From Microbacterium keratanolyticum (GTDB lineage: Bacteria; Actinomycetota; Actinomycetes; Actinomycetales; Microbacteriaceae), in the NCBI RefSeq assembly GCF_016907255.1, contig NZ_JAFBBQ010000001.1, positions 124,001 through 188,000 of the forward strand: a stretch of 64,000 nt of DNA, in the 5' to 3' direction. Positions 55,210 through 62,865 of the stretch are shown piece after piece; the first letter of the stretch is position 1; each line of letters opens with the position of its first letter. Both the position numbers and the translations under genes were made by a program. The notes under the pieces were generated by a model. It searched no databases. It worked only from the letters and a program-made list of their open reading frames with translations, and was not told the origin of the DNA.

Positions 55210-55761
55210 CTACGGCGATGGCCGAGAGGGGTTCTGCGGGTCCTCCCGCACCTCGGTGATCACGTACACATCGTGACTCTGCGCGCGGTTGCCCGTCGGC
55301 GCCGGGCGCTCGCCTGCGGGGGACCCGAAGGGCGCCTGCGATCCGGATGGAGGCACCCAGGCGGTCTCCGTGATGACGACGCTCCCGCGACCGCGGGCTT
55401 CGTTCCACAGCTGCGCGAGAGAAGACCAGAACAGGGCGATGAAGACGACGATCGCGCCCGCCAACGCCCATCCGAACCAGCCCTGCGGGAAGCATCCGAC
55501 CGCGATGACGAGCGCATGCCACACCGCAAAACCGAGCACGTCGAGCCAGGACACCGCGCGCTCTGCGCGCACCGAAGGGCGCGCACGAACGAGAAGCGTC
55601 AGCACGATCTGCCCGATGAGCACCGACGGCACCGCCATCAGCAGCACCCAGACGAATGCCCAGCCGCCAGCCTGGAAGATTCCCCAGCCGATGAAGAGCC
55701 ACAGCGGCAGCACCGCGGCCGCCGGGAACAGCCAGCGGAAGAACGCCTTTCGCAACCACAT
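55210..55761 (-). CDS. Membrane protein, function unknown
   Basis: 183 aa. Four hydrophobic helices: about residues 10-32, 36-58, 72-92 and 98-118. A hydrophilic, Pro/Gly/Ser-rich C-terminus of about 65 residues follows. The helices contain aromatic pairs (GWGIFQAGGWAFVW; CFPQGWFGWALAG). I recognise no transporter signature. The gene stands alone between rplS and the divergent map. No obvious ribosome site precedes the ATG. Confidence 0.75.
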   Translation of the reverse strand: MWLRKAFFRWLFPAAAVLPLWLFIGWGIFQAGGWAFVWVLLMAVPSVLIGQIVLTLLVRARPSVRAERAVSWLDVLGFAVWHALVIAVGCFPQGWFGWALAGAIVVFIALFWSSLAQLWNEARGRGSVVITETAWVPPSGSQAPFGSPAGERPAPTGNRAQSHDVYVITEVREDPQNPSRPSP

Positions 55762-55865
55762 ACCGTGATGCTACGACGCCGAAGCGCCCATCAGGCAGGA
55801 GTTCGCTGTGAGCATCCTTCGAGCGCGCATCAGGGAGAATAGAAGAGACGAGAGGAATCCCCCTG

Positions 55866-56648
55866 ATGATCGAACTGCGCACCCCTGCCGAGATCGAAGA
55901 GATGCGTGCGGCCGGACGCTTCGTGGCCGAGACTTTGGCCACCCTGCGCGACGAAACCAAGGTGGGCACGAATCTTCTCGCCATCGACCGCCGTGCGCAC
56001 GAGATGATCCGCAAGGCGGGCGCAGAGTCCTGCTACATCGATTACCACCCTTCCTTCGGCGCAAGCCCCTTCGGCAAGGTCATCTGCACCTCCGTGAACG
56101 ACGCCGTCCTGCACGGACTCCCCCACGACTACACGCTGCGCGACGGTGATCTCGTCACTCTGGACTTCGCGGTCTCCGTCGATGGCTGGGTCTCCGACTC
56201 CGCCGTGTCCTTCATCGTCGGCACGCCGCGCGACGAGGATCTGCGCCTGATCGACACGACCGAGCGCGCACTGGATGCGGCAATCGCCGCCGCCACGGTC
56301 GGAAACCGCATCGGCGACATCTCGGCGGCGATCGCGGAGATCTCCCACGGTGAGGGCTACTCGATCAACACCGACTTCGGCGGACATGGCGTGGGCCGCA
56401 CCATGCACGGCGACCCGCACGTCGCCAACGACGGCCGCGCCGGACGCGGTTTCCCGCTGCGCGCCGGCCTCGTCCTCGCGCTCGAGCCCTGGCTGCTTGC
56501 GACGACCAACGAGCTGTTCACCGACCCGGATGGCTGGACCCTGCGCAGTGTCGACGGGTCACGAGGCTCGCACTCCGAGCACACCATCGCGATCACCGAT
56601 GACGGACCGATCATCCTGACGGATCGTTCGTTCCTCGGGGTCAAGTAG
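55866..56648 (+). CDS. map: Methionine aminopeptidase, type I
   Basis: 260 aa; removes the initiator Met from nascent chains. Metal ligands can be followed: VTLDFAVSVDGWVSDSAVSF (two Asp), GGHGVGRTMHGDPHV (His), LEPW (Glu) and the final SEHTIAIT (Glu). The short N-terminus without a zinc finger is type Ia-like. GAGAGGA lies 9-10 bases before the ATG. The gene is plus-strand inside a minus-strand ribosomal block, between trmD and rplS; Map acts on the products of the same machinery. Confidence 0.95.
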   Translation: MIELRTPAEIEEMRAAGRFVAETLATLRDETKVGTNLLAIDRRAHEMIRKAGAESCYIDYHPSFGASPFGKVICTSVNDAVLHGLPHDYTLRDGDLVTLDFAVSVDGWVSDSAVSFIVGTPRDEDLRLIDTTERALDAAIAAATVGNRIGDISAAIAEISHGEGYSINTDFGGHGVGRTMHGDPHVANDGRAGRGFPLRAGLVLALEPWLLATTNELFTDPDGWTLRSVDGSRGSHSEHTIAITDDGPIILTDRSFLGVK

Positions 56649-56685
56649 CAGACGCTGCGGGCTCGGCCTGCGCGCGTCAGTCTGC
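56648..56685. terminator. Possible bidirectional terminator between map and trmD
   Basis: GCAGAC (56648-56653) pairs with GTCTGC (56680-56685), with imperfect GC pairing inside. It covers the ends of both convergent genes. The stem is short and no T-run follows, so the call is weak. Confidence 0.3.
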
Positions 56686-57378
56686 GAGCAGGTCGGGGCG
56701 ACGTCGCCGCGTGCGTTCGAGTTGCTGTTCCGCGCGCCATTTCGCGATCGCGGCATGGTTGCCGCTCAGGAGGATCGGCGGCACCTCGCGTTCACGCCAG
56801 CTCGACGGCTTCGTGTACGAGGGGTACTCCAGGAGTCCGTCCTCATGAGACTCCTCGACAAGGCTCTCCGGGTTTCCGACGACCCCGGGCACAAGGCGTC
56901 CGATCGCCTCGATCATCGCCATCGACGCGACCTCTCCGCCGTTGAGGACATAGTCGCCAAGGCTGATCAGACGCACTTCGCCGATCGTGTCGGCGTACTC
57001 GAAGACGCGCTCGTCGATGCCTTCATAGCGGCCGCAGCCGAAGATGAGATGCGAGCGCGTGGAGAGATCGCGCGCCGTCGCCTGGGTGAAGACCTCACCG
57101 GCCGGCGACGGGAAGATGATCGTCGGTCGCGGCGCGGCCGCATCCGCCTCTGTCGAGACCAGCTGGTCGAGCGCAAGCCCCCACGGCTCGGGCTTCATGA
57201 CCATGCCTGCACCACCGCCATAGGGCGTGTCGTCGACCGTACGATGCCGGTCGAACGTCCAATCGCGAAGATCGTGTACGTGCATGTCGAGAAGGCCCGA
57301 CTCCCGGGCCTTGCCGAGCAGCGAGAGCGCGAGTCCGTCGAAGTACGACGGGAAGATTGAGACGACGTCGATGTGCAT
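56677..57378 (-). CDS. trmD: tRNA (guanine-N1-)-methyltransferase
   Basis: A 233-aa SPOUT enzyme that methylates G37 of tRNAs and prevents +1 frameshifts. It starts [24 protein letters not shown] and contains [13 protein letters not shown], the SAM-binding knot [14 protein letters not shown] and [29 protein letters not shown], then the C-terminal helical domain. CCAGGAG lies 6-7 bases before the ATG. It follows rimM with a 14-base gap. Confidence 0.97.
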   Translation of the reverse strand: MHIDVVSIFPSYFDGLALSLLGKARESGLLDMHVHDLRDWTFDRHRTVDDTPYGGGAGMVMKPEPWGLALDQLVSTEADAAAPRPTIIFPSPAGEVFTQATARDLSTRSHLIFGCGRYEGIDERVFEYADTIGEVRLISLGDYVLNGGEVASMAMIEAIGRLVPGVVGNPESLVEESHEDGLLEYPSYTKPSSWREREVPPILLSGNHAAIAKWRAEQQLERTRRRRPDLLAD

Positions 57379-57392
57379 CGGGGCTCCTGGTA

Positions 57393-58004
57393 TCAGTCGG
57401 AGTCGCCGGATGCCTCAGCTGCGGCGCTCGCGTCAGGGGTGTCGTCCGCCTCGGGAAGCTCTTCGAAGAGTCCGGGCGGGGGCGTCACGATCACGCGGCC
57501 AGCCGCAAGGTCGACGGTCGGAACGATCGCGGTGACGAACGGCACCATGATCTCGTTCTCGCCGACACGCACGATCAGCAGATCCTGTGCGGGGAAGTGA
57601 TCGACGCGCGCCACGCGCCCGATGACGACATCATCGCGAACGACGTCGAGACCGACGAGCTGGTGGTCATACCACGCGTCGTCCTCCGCCTGCTCGGTGG
57701 CGTCGTCCTGGTCGATCCACAGGATCGCCTTGACGAGCTCTTCCGCGGCTGTGCGGTCGTCGATGCCCTCAAGGAAGACGACGGGGTTGCCGTTCATGAG
57801 GCGGTACTCGCGAACGGTGATCGTCTTTCCGTGCCACGGAGATGCCTCGGGCACCTGCAACGTGAACTCCGCCCCGGGGACGAATCGGCCCGCGGGATCA
57901 TCGGTGTACAGCTCGAGCTTCAGGGCGCCCTTGAGCCCATGCGCTTTGACAAGACGACCCACGCGCAGCTGGTTCTTGCCCCCTGCGCGTTCCTGTGCGG
58001 CCAT
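57393..58004 (-). CDS. rimM: 16S rRNA processing protein RimM
   Basis: 203 aa. N-terminal RimM barrel ([32 protein letters not shown], in pieces; [27 protein letters not shown]) and C-terminal PRC-type barrel ([12 protein letters not shown]...[17 protein letters not shown]...[28 protein letters not shown]). It binds S19 and aids 30S head assembly. The C-terminal 20 residues are an acidic Ala-rich tail. Its ATG overlaps the KH gene by one base. Confidence 0.95.
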   Translation of the reverse strand: MAAQERAGGKNQLRVGRLVKAHGLKGALKLELYTDDPAGRFVPGAEFTLQVPEASPWHGKTITVREYRLMNGNPVVFLEGIDDRTAAEELVKAILWIDQDDATEQAEDDAWYDHQLVGLDVVRDDVVIGRVARVDHFPAQDLLIVRVGENEIMVPFVTAIVPTVDLAAGRVIVTPPPGLFEELPEADDTPDASAAAEASGDSD

Positions 58005-58234
58005 CAGTCGTCCGCTACATCGATGCGCACGCGACGCCCGTCGGCCAGGGCCGTCAGCAGCGTGCGCAGTGCCTTTGCGGTGCGGCCGCCGCGCCCGATC
58101 ACACGCCCACGGTCATCGGGGTGCACGCGCACCTCGAGAAGGTCGCCGCGAGGCGACGTGGAAGCGGTGATGTGAACGTCATCCGGGTGATCGACGATCC
58201 CCTTGACGACGTGTTCGAGCGCGGCAGCCAGCAC
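58004..58234 (-). CDS. khpA: KH-domain RNA-binding protein KhpA-like
   Basis: A 76-aa protein with a single KH domain: ALEHVVKGIVDHPDDVHIT, then the strand VRVHPDDRGRVIGRGGRTAKALRTLL, carrying the RNA-contact loop GRGG. The family (former UPF0109) works with KhpB/EloR in RNA binding linked to cell elongation. It always sits between rpsP and rimM in actinobacteria. It starts 7 bases after the rpsP stop. Confidence 0.95.
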   Translation of the reverse strand: MLAAALEHVVKGIVDHPDDVHITASTSPRGDLLEVRVHPDDRGRVIGRGGRTAKALRTLLTALADGRRVRIDVADD

Positions 58235-58240
58235 AGCGGA

Positions 58241-58669
58241 TTACTCTGCGTCTGCGGCGGGAGCCTCAGCGGCCTCCGCGTCGACGGGAGCCTCGGCCTC
58301 AGCCGGGGCTTCCTTCTTCTCAGCCTTGGGCTTGATGACCGACTTCTTGGCGGCGTCTGCCGTGAACTCAGCCTTGGCCTCTGCGACCTGAAGGGTGGAC
58401 TTTGCGTCCTTGTCACCCTTGAACTTGCCCCAGTCGCCCGTGATCTTGAGGATCGCGGTGACCTGCTCGGTCGGCTGCGCGCCCACCGACAGCCAGTACT
58501 GTGCACGCTCCGAGTCGACCTCGATGAACGAGGGCTGCTCGGTGGGGTGGTACTTGCCGATCTCCTCGATCACGCGACCGTCGCGCTTGGTGCGCGAGTC
58601 GGCGACGACGATGCGGTAGTACGGCGCACGGATCTTGCCCATGCGCTTGAGACGAATCTTGACAGCCAC
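58241..58669 (-). CDS. rpsP: 30S ribosomal protein S16
   Basis: 142 aa. Canonical S16 start ([24 protein letters not shown], in pieces; [30 protein letters not shown]). A 50-residue Ala/Glu/Lys-rich C-terminal extension is found in many actinobacterial S16 proteins. The GTG start (58669) has AGGAG 5-6 bases upstream. First gene of rpsP-khpA-rimM-trmD. ffh, often upstream of rpsP, is not present here. Confidence 0.97.
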   Translation of the reverse strand: MAVKIRLKRMGKIRAPYYRIVVADSRTKRDGRVIEEIGKYHPTEQPSFIEVDSERAQYWLSVGAQPTEQVTAILKITGDWGKFKGDKDAKSTLQVAEAKAEFTADAAKKSVIKPKAEKKEAPAEAEAPVDAEAAEAPAADAE

Positions 58670-58755
58670 GATTCTCCTGAATGTGTGAAAGAGATGTTGA
58701 ACCGATCGCCTGGAGAGTGGGGTGCACACCCGGCGGAAGCTCTGAGGAGGATGGA

Positions 58756-58800
58756 CATGCTGGATAGAGGGTCGAGCATGCCGTCCGACCCTCTATTCTG
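58756..58800 (-). promoter_or_regulatory. rpsP promoter region with nested inverted repeats
   Basis: Minus-strand TGGCAGAAT (hexamer 58800-58795) is the probable -10. Next to it lies a perfect 10-bp inverted repeat (58765-58774 with 58786-58795, 11-nt spacer). A second dyad (58756-58761 with 58775-58780) uses the loop of the first, so the two structures exclude each other. Confidence 0.45.
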
Positions 58801-58879
58801 CCATGTTCGGCGGCGTCTCGCGAAACGCGGCGCGCGGCGGCATTCCGCGCAGACACTCTGCGCACACAACCACGCGTGC

Positions 58880-58885
58880 CAGACT
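58880..58885 (+). promoter_or_regulatory. Possible -10 element of the GCS2-like gene
   Basis: CAGACT, 6 nt before the GTG at 58892. It has the spacing of the leaderless genes but a C at the first position. Confidence 0.35.
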
Positions 58886-58891
58886 GTGCAC

Positions 58892-60031
58892 GTGACGATC
58901 CCGTTCGCAGAATCCGCGCGCTCGACTGTTGGCATCGAGTGGGAGATCATGCTCGCCGATCCGATGACCGGAGACCTCGTCGACCGAGCCCCTCAGCTTT
59001 TGACGGCGCTCGAGGAGCAGAGTGCGGACGCGCGCCATACCGTGACCGGCGAGCTCCTCACGAACACGATCGAGGTGACCAGCGGCGTCGGAGAGACCGT
59101 CGCCCAGGCGGTGGGCGATATCGCCGCAGCGATCGCGGAGGTTCGCGCGGCCACCGAGCCCGCCGGCATCGCCCTGCTTTCCGCGGGAAGTCATCCCTTT
59201 GCGCAATGGTACGACCAGCGTGTGACCGACAAGACGCGCTATCACACGCTGATCGAGCGCACCCAGTGGTGGGGGCGCAACATGATGATCTGGGGTATCC
59301 ATGTCCACGTCGGCGTGGAGGACAAGCGCAAGGTGATCCCGCTGATCAACGCACTCAGCACCTACCTGCCCCATCTGCAGGCACTCTCGGCGTCGAGCCC
59401 GTTCTGGGCGGGCGAGCGCACCGGATATGCGTCGAATCGCGCACTCGTCTTCCAGCAGCTGCCGACGGCCGGTCTCCCCTGGCCGTTGCGCACCTGGGAG
59501 GACTTCGAGTCCTACCTCGATGACATGCAGCGGACGGGTGTCATGGCCGACGCCACGGAAGTCCGCTGGGACATCCGTCCGGCGCCGCGCTGGGGCACGA
59601 TCGAGGTGCGCGCGTGCGACGGGATGTCGACGCTCCATGAGCTCGCCGCAGTCGCCGCCCTCGTGCAGGTCCTCGTCGAGCACCTGTCCCGTCAGCTGGA
59701 CGACGGCCACACGCTGGAGGTGCTGCCACCCTGGTTCCACCGTGAGAACAAGTGGCGGGCGGCCCGCTACGGGCTCGACGCGACGGCGATCATCGCCGCG
59801 GACGGCACACAGCGCCCGGTCCGCGAGCACCTCGGCGCACTCGTCAGCGAACTCGCGCCGATCGCAGACGATCTCGGGTGCGGCGCCGAACTCGCATCGA
59901 TCCGCACGATTCTCCAGGACGGCGCGAGCTACGCGCGCCAGCTGGCTGTGGCGGACGCCACGGGCGATCTGCGCACTGTCGTGCAGCATCTCATCGACGA
60001 GTTCCGTTCGGACCGACTGATCGGCGGCTGA
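58892..60031 (+). CDS. Carboxylate-amine ligase, glutamate-cysteine ligase 2 family (YbdK-like)
   Basis: 379 aa. GCS2-family pattern: STVGIEWEIMLADPMTGDLVDRAP at the N-terminus, ITLLSAGSHPFAQW-like LLSAGSHPFAQWYDQ, NMMIWGIHVHVGV, SSPFWAGERTGYASNRA, and WDIRPAPRWGTIEVRACDG. These enzymes join an amino acid to a carboxylate with ATP. In actinobacteria they may make gamma-glutamylcysteine, but many have unknown products, and no mshC or egt genes are adjacent. The GTG was chosen where similarity begins; the open frame continues upstream across the rpsP promoter without supporting features. Confidence 0.85.
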   Translation: MTIPFAESARSTVGIEWEIMLADPMTGDLVDRAPQLLTALEEQSADARHTVTGELLTNTIEVTSGVGETVAQAVGDIAAAIAEVRAATEPAGIALLSAGSHPFAQWYDQRVTDKTRYHTLIERTQWWGRNMMIWGIHVHVGVEDKRKVIPLINALSTYLPHLQALSASSPFWAGERTGYASNRALVFQQLPTAGLPWPLRTWEDFESYLDDMQRTGVMADATEVRWDIRPAPRWGTIEVRACDGMSTLHELAAVAALVQVLVEHLSRQLDDGHTLEVLPPWFHRENKWRAARYGLDATAIIAADGTQRPVREHLGALVSELAPIADDLGCGAELASIRTILQDGASYARQLAVADATGDLRTVVQHLIDEFRSDRLIGG

Positions 60032-60032
60032 C

Positions 60033-61007
60033 TCAGCCCTCCTCCGACAGCCGTCGCGCCAGCCCTTCGTCCAGGACGACGTCGGTCACCAGATCCGCGG
60101 CGATCGCAGCCCGCAGGCTCGCAAGCTTAGGAAGCCCTGCGACGACGCACACTCGCCGGGGCACGCGACGCAGCCGACCGAGATCCGGTCCGGTCGCGCG
60201 AGCGTTCAGGCGGATGCCCTGCCAACTGCCGTCCGCACGGAAGAACACGGTCGCGAGATCGCCGATCGCTCGGTCCTCCCGAAGACTGCGGTAGTCCTCC
60301 TTGCCCAGATATCCGCCCATGTAGACGTGGCTGGGCACTTCCGCCTCCGGAGACCCGAGGCCGAAGATCGCCACGTCCATCTGGGAGTGCAGCTGCAGCA
60401 CGCGGCGCGTGCTGCGCTCCCGCCACATCGCCTCTCGCGTCGCGGGATCGTCGAAGAAGGCAGGCACCGGGAACTGCTGAACCTGCGCGCCGAAGGCGCT
60501 TCCGAACCGCTGCAGGATGTCACTCGCGTACTCGACGCCGCTCGTCTGCGGGTTGGCCGCGCCGTTGAGCTGCACGACCGTGGTGTTGTGCGTCTCCTTG
60601 TGCGTGAGCCCGCGGCTGACGGCACTCAGAGTGGAACCCCAGGCGACTCCCACGACCATGTTCGAATCGATGAACTGCGACACCAGCCGCCCCGCGGTCA
60701 GTGCCACGCGCTCCAGCCGCTCCACCTCGCTCACGATCTCCGGCATGGGCACGACGTGCGCGGCGATCCGGTAGCGGTCGCGCAGACGCTGCTCGAGCAT
60801 GTCGACCCGCTCGACCGGAGAGTTGATGCGGATGTCGACCAGGCCGCTCTCGCGCGCGAAGCTGAGCAGTCGCGACACCGAGGATCGAGACGTGCCGAGC
60901 TCTCGGGCGATTGATTCCATCGTCCGATCCTGCAGGTAGTAGAGCTGCGCCGCGGTGAGCGCGGCGATCAGCTTCTGGTCCCTCGGCGGGCTGTCAGTCG
61001 CGGGCAT
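60033..61007 (-). CDS. SorC-family (sugar-binding) transcriptional regulator
   Basis: 324 aa. The N-terminal HTH (LIAALTAAQLYYLQDRTMESIARELGTSRSSVSRLLSFARESGLV, in pieces) precedes an effector domain with the NagB/SorC pattern VVGVAWGSTLSAVSRGL, VVQLNGAANPQTSGVEYASDI, FGLGSPE and VVAGLPKLASLRAAI. Such regulators bind a phosphorylated sugar. The divergent glpD-glpK suggests glycerol-3-phosphate or a related triose phosphate as the effector. The ATG at 61007 has GAGGAGG 5 bases upstream. It is convergent with the GCS2 gene (1-base gap). Confidence 0.9.
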   Translation of the reverse strand: MPATDSPPRDQKLIAALTAAQLYYLQDRTMESIARELGTSRSSVSRLLSFARESGLVDIRINSPVERVDMLEQRLRDRYRIAAHVVPMPEIVSEVERLERVALTAGRLVSQFIDSNMVVGVAWGSTLSAVSRGLTHKETHNTTVVQLNGAANPQTSGVEYASDILQRFGSAFGAQVQQFPVPAFFDDPATREAMWRERSTRRVLQLHSQMDVAIFGLGSPEAEVPSHVYMGGYLGKEDYRSLREDRAIGDLATVFFRADGSWQGIRLNARATGPDLGRLRRVPRRVCVVAGLPKLASLRAAIAADLVTDVVLDEGLARRLSEEG

Positions 61008-61029
61008 CGCATCCTCCTCACGGCGATCC

Positions 61030-61058
61030 TTGCACATTCGTGCAATGAAGTTGCGCAT
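61030..61058. promoter_or_regulatory. Candidate operator between the SorC regulator and glpD
   Basis: TTGCAC-ATTC-GTGCAA (61030-61045) is a perfect 6-bp dyad with a 4-bp spacer. An imperfect TTGCGC half-site follows at 61051-61056. It sits in the 100-bp divergent spacer, where a regulator tetramer could control both sides. Confidence 0.6.
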
Positions 61059-61107
61059 ATCTCCGGAGGTCGGAAGGCTGGAGGCGCACGCGACCGAGGA
61101 GAGAGTT

Positions 61108-62817
61108 ATGCCTGCCCCTACCCCACCCACTGGCCTGCGCGACGAGGTGCGCGCTATCCGCGACGCCGGTCGCACGAGTGTGCTCGTGATCGGCGCAGGA
61201 ATCAACGGCATCTCCACGTTCCGAGAGCTCGCCCTGCAGGGCGTCGACGTGGTGCTCGTCGAGCGCGACGACTTCGCATCGGGAGCCTCCGCGGCATCCA
61301 GCCACATGATTCACGGCGGCATCCGCTACCTCGAGAACGGTGAGTTCCGTCTCGTGAAGGAATCCGTGCAGGAACGCAACGGCCTGCTCAAGATCGCGCC
61401 GCATTACGTCAAGCCGCTGCAGACCACGATCCCGATCTACTCCACGTTCTCCGGCATCCTGTCGGCCCCGCTGCGGTTCCTCCGGCACGGCGGAGGCAAG
61501 CCCAAGGAACGCGGCGCGTTCCTGATCAAGGTCGGCCTGACGATCTACGACACCTTCTCGCGCGACGGCGGCAGCGTCCCGCGCCACCGCTTCCTCGGCC
61601 GCCGCAAGTCGCTCGCCGAGCTGCCCGCGCTCGACCCGGCGATCAAGTACACCGCGACCTACTATGACGCGTCGATGCACGACCCTGAGCGACTCGCACT
61701 CGACGTTCTCCAGGACGGACGCGCCACGCACCCCGGCGCGCTCGCGGTGAACTACGTCGAGGCCGTGAGCCGCGACGGACGCACGGTGACCCTGCACGAC
61801 CGCGAGTCCGGCGAGACGTTCTCGATCACCGCCGACGTGGTGGTGAACACCTCCGGCCCGTGGACAGACCTCACCAATGCCGCCCTGGGCACCCAGACAC
61901 GGTTCATGGGCGGCACGAAGGGCTCGCACATCGTGCTCGACCACCCCGAGCTACTCGCCGCGACGCGCGGGCGGGAGATCTTCTTCGAGCACAGCGACGG
62001 TCGGATCGTGCTGATCTACCCGCTCAAGAACCGGGTGCTCGTGGGCACCACGGATATCGACGCGGACCCCCGCGAGCCTGCGATCTGCACGGAGGAGGAG
62101 GTCGACTACTTCTTCGCACTCATCCGGCATGTCTTCCCTGCGATCCCCGTTTCGCGGGAGCAGATCGTCTACCGCTTCTCCGGCATCCGCCCGCTTCCTC
62201 GACACGAGGACACCGCACCCGGCTTCGTATCCCGTGACTATCGGATCGAGGTCGATGAAACCGGTGAAGCACCGCTCGTGAGTCTCGTCGGTGGCAAGTG
62301 GACGACCTTCCGCGCGCTTGGCGAGTCCCTCTCGGATGTCGTCCTGGACCTCATCGGCCGCACCCGCACGGTATCGACCGCCGGTCGCGCGATCGGCGGC
62401 GGACGGGACTACCCGCGCACCGCATCCGCGCGCGCCACCTGGATCGCAGCGAACCTTCCCGGAGCAGGTGGTCGGGCCGAACAGCTGCTCGCCCGCTACG
62501 GCACCCGGGCCGCCGAGGTCTGGCGCATCGTCTCCGAGGACACCGATGAGCCGCTCGCCGGCGGTGTGGTGTCCACGCGGGAACTGGCATGGATGGTCGA
62601 CAATGAGATGGTGACGCGACTCGCCGATGTCGTCTTCCGCCGCACGAACCTCGCGTTCACCGGGCATGCGGATGCCTCGGCGCTGACGGAACTGGCCGAC
62701 GCACTCGCACCGCTGCTCGGCTGGGACTCCGTGCGCCGCGATCACGAGATCGAGGACACGCTGCGCCTGCTGGCGACGCAGCACGGGTATCAGGCCGCCG
62801 GGCGCGCACACGCGTAG
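61108..62817 (+). CDS. glpD: Glycerol-3-phosphate dehydrogenase, aerobic
   Basis: 569 aa, an FAD enzyme that oxidises glycerol-3-phosphate to DHAP and passes electrons to quinone at the membrane. FAD-binding SVLVIGAGINGIS, then SSHMIHGGIRYLE, TATYYDASMHDPERL, ADVVVNTSGPWTD, VLVGTTDIDADP and LVSLVGGKWTTFRALGE are family blocks. The C-terminal helical domain (residues about 400-569) is complete. ATG 61108 with GAGGAGAG 6 bases upstream. glpK follows after 48 bases. Confidence 0.95.
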   Translation: MPAPTPPTGLRDEVRAIRDAGRTSVLVIGAGINGISTFRELALQGVDVVLVERDDFASGASAASSHMIHGGIRYLENGEFRLVKESVQERNGLLKIAPHYVKPLQTTIPIYSTFSGILSAPLRFLRHGGGKPKERGAFLIKVGLTIYDTFSRDGGSVPRHRFLGRRKSLAELPALDPAIKYTATYYDASMHDPERLALDVLQDGRATHPGALAVNYVEAVSRDGRTVTLHDRESGETFSITADVVVNTSGPWTDLTNAALGTQTRFMGGTKGSHIVLDHPELLAATRGREIFFEHSDGRIVLIYPLKNRVLVGTTDIDADPREPAICTEEEVDYFFALIRHVFPAIPVSREQIVYRFSGIRPLPRHEDTAPGFVSRDYRIEVDETGEAPLVSLVGGKWTTFRALGESLSDVVLDLIGRTRTVSTAGRAIGGGRDYPRTASARATWIAANLPGAGGRAEQLLARYGTRAAEVWRIVSEDTDEPLAGGVVSTRELAWMVDNEMVTRLADVVFRRTNLAFTGHADASALTELADALAPLLGWDSVRRDHEIEDTLRLLATQHGYQAAGRAHA

Positions 62818-62865
62818 CAGGCAGCCCCGTCTCTGCCCTCTTCAACGGTGAACCAAGGAGCGCTC

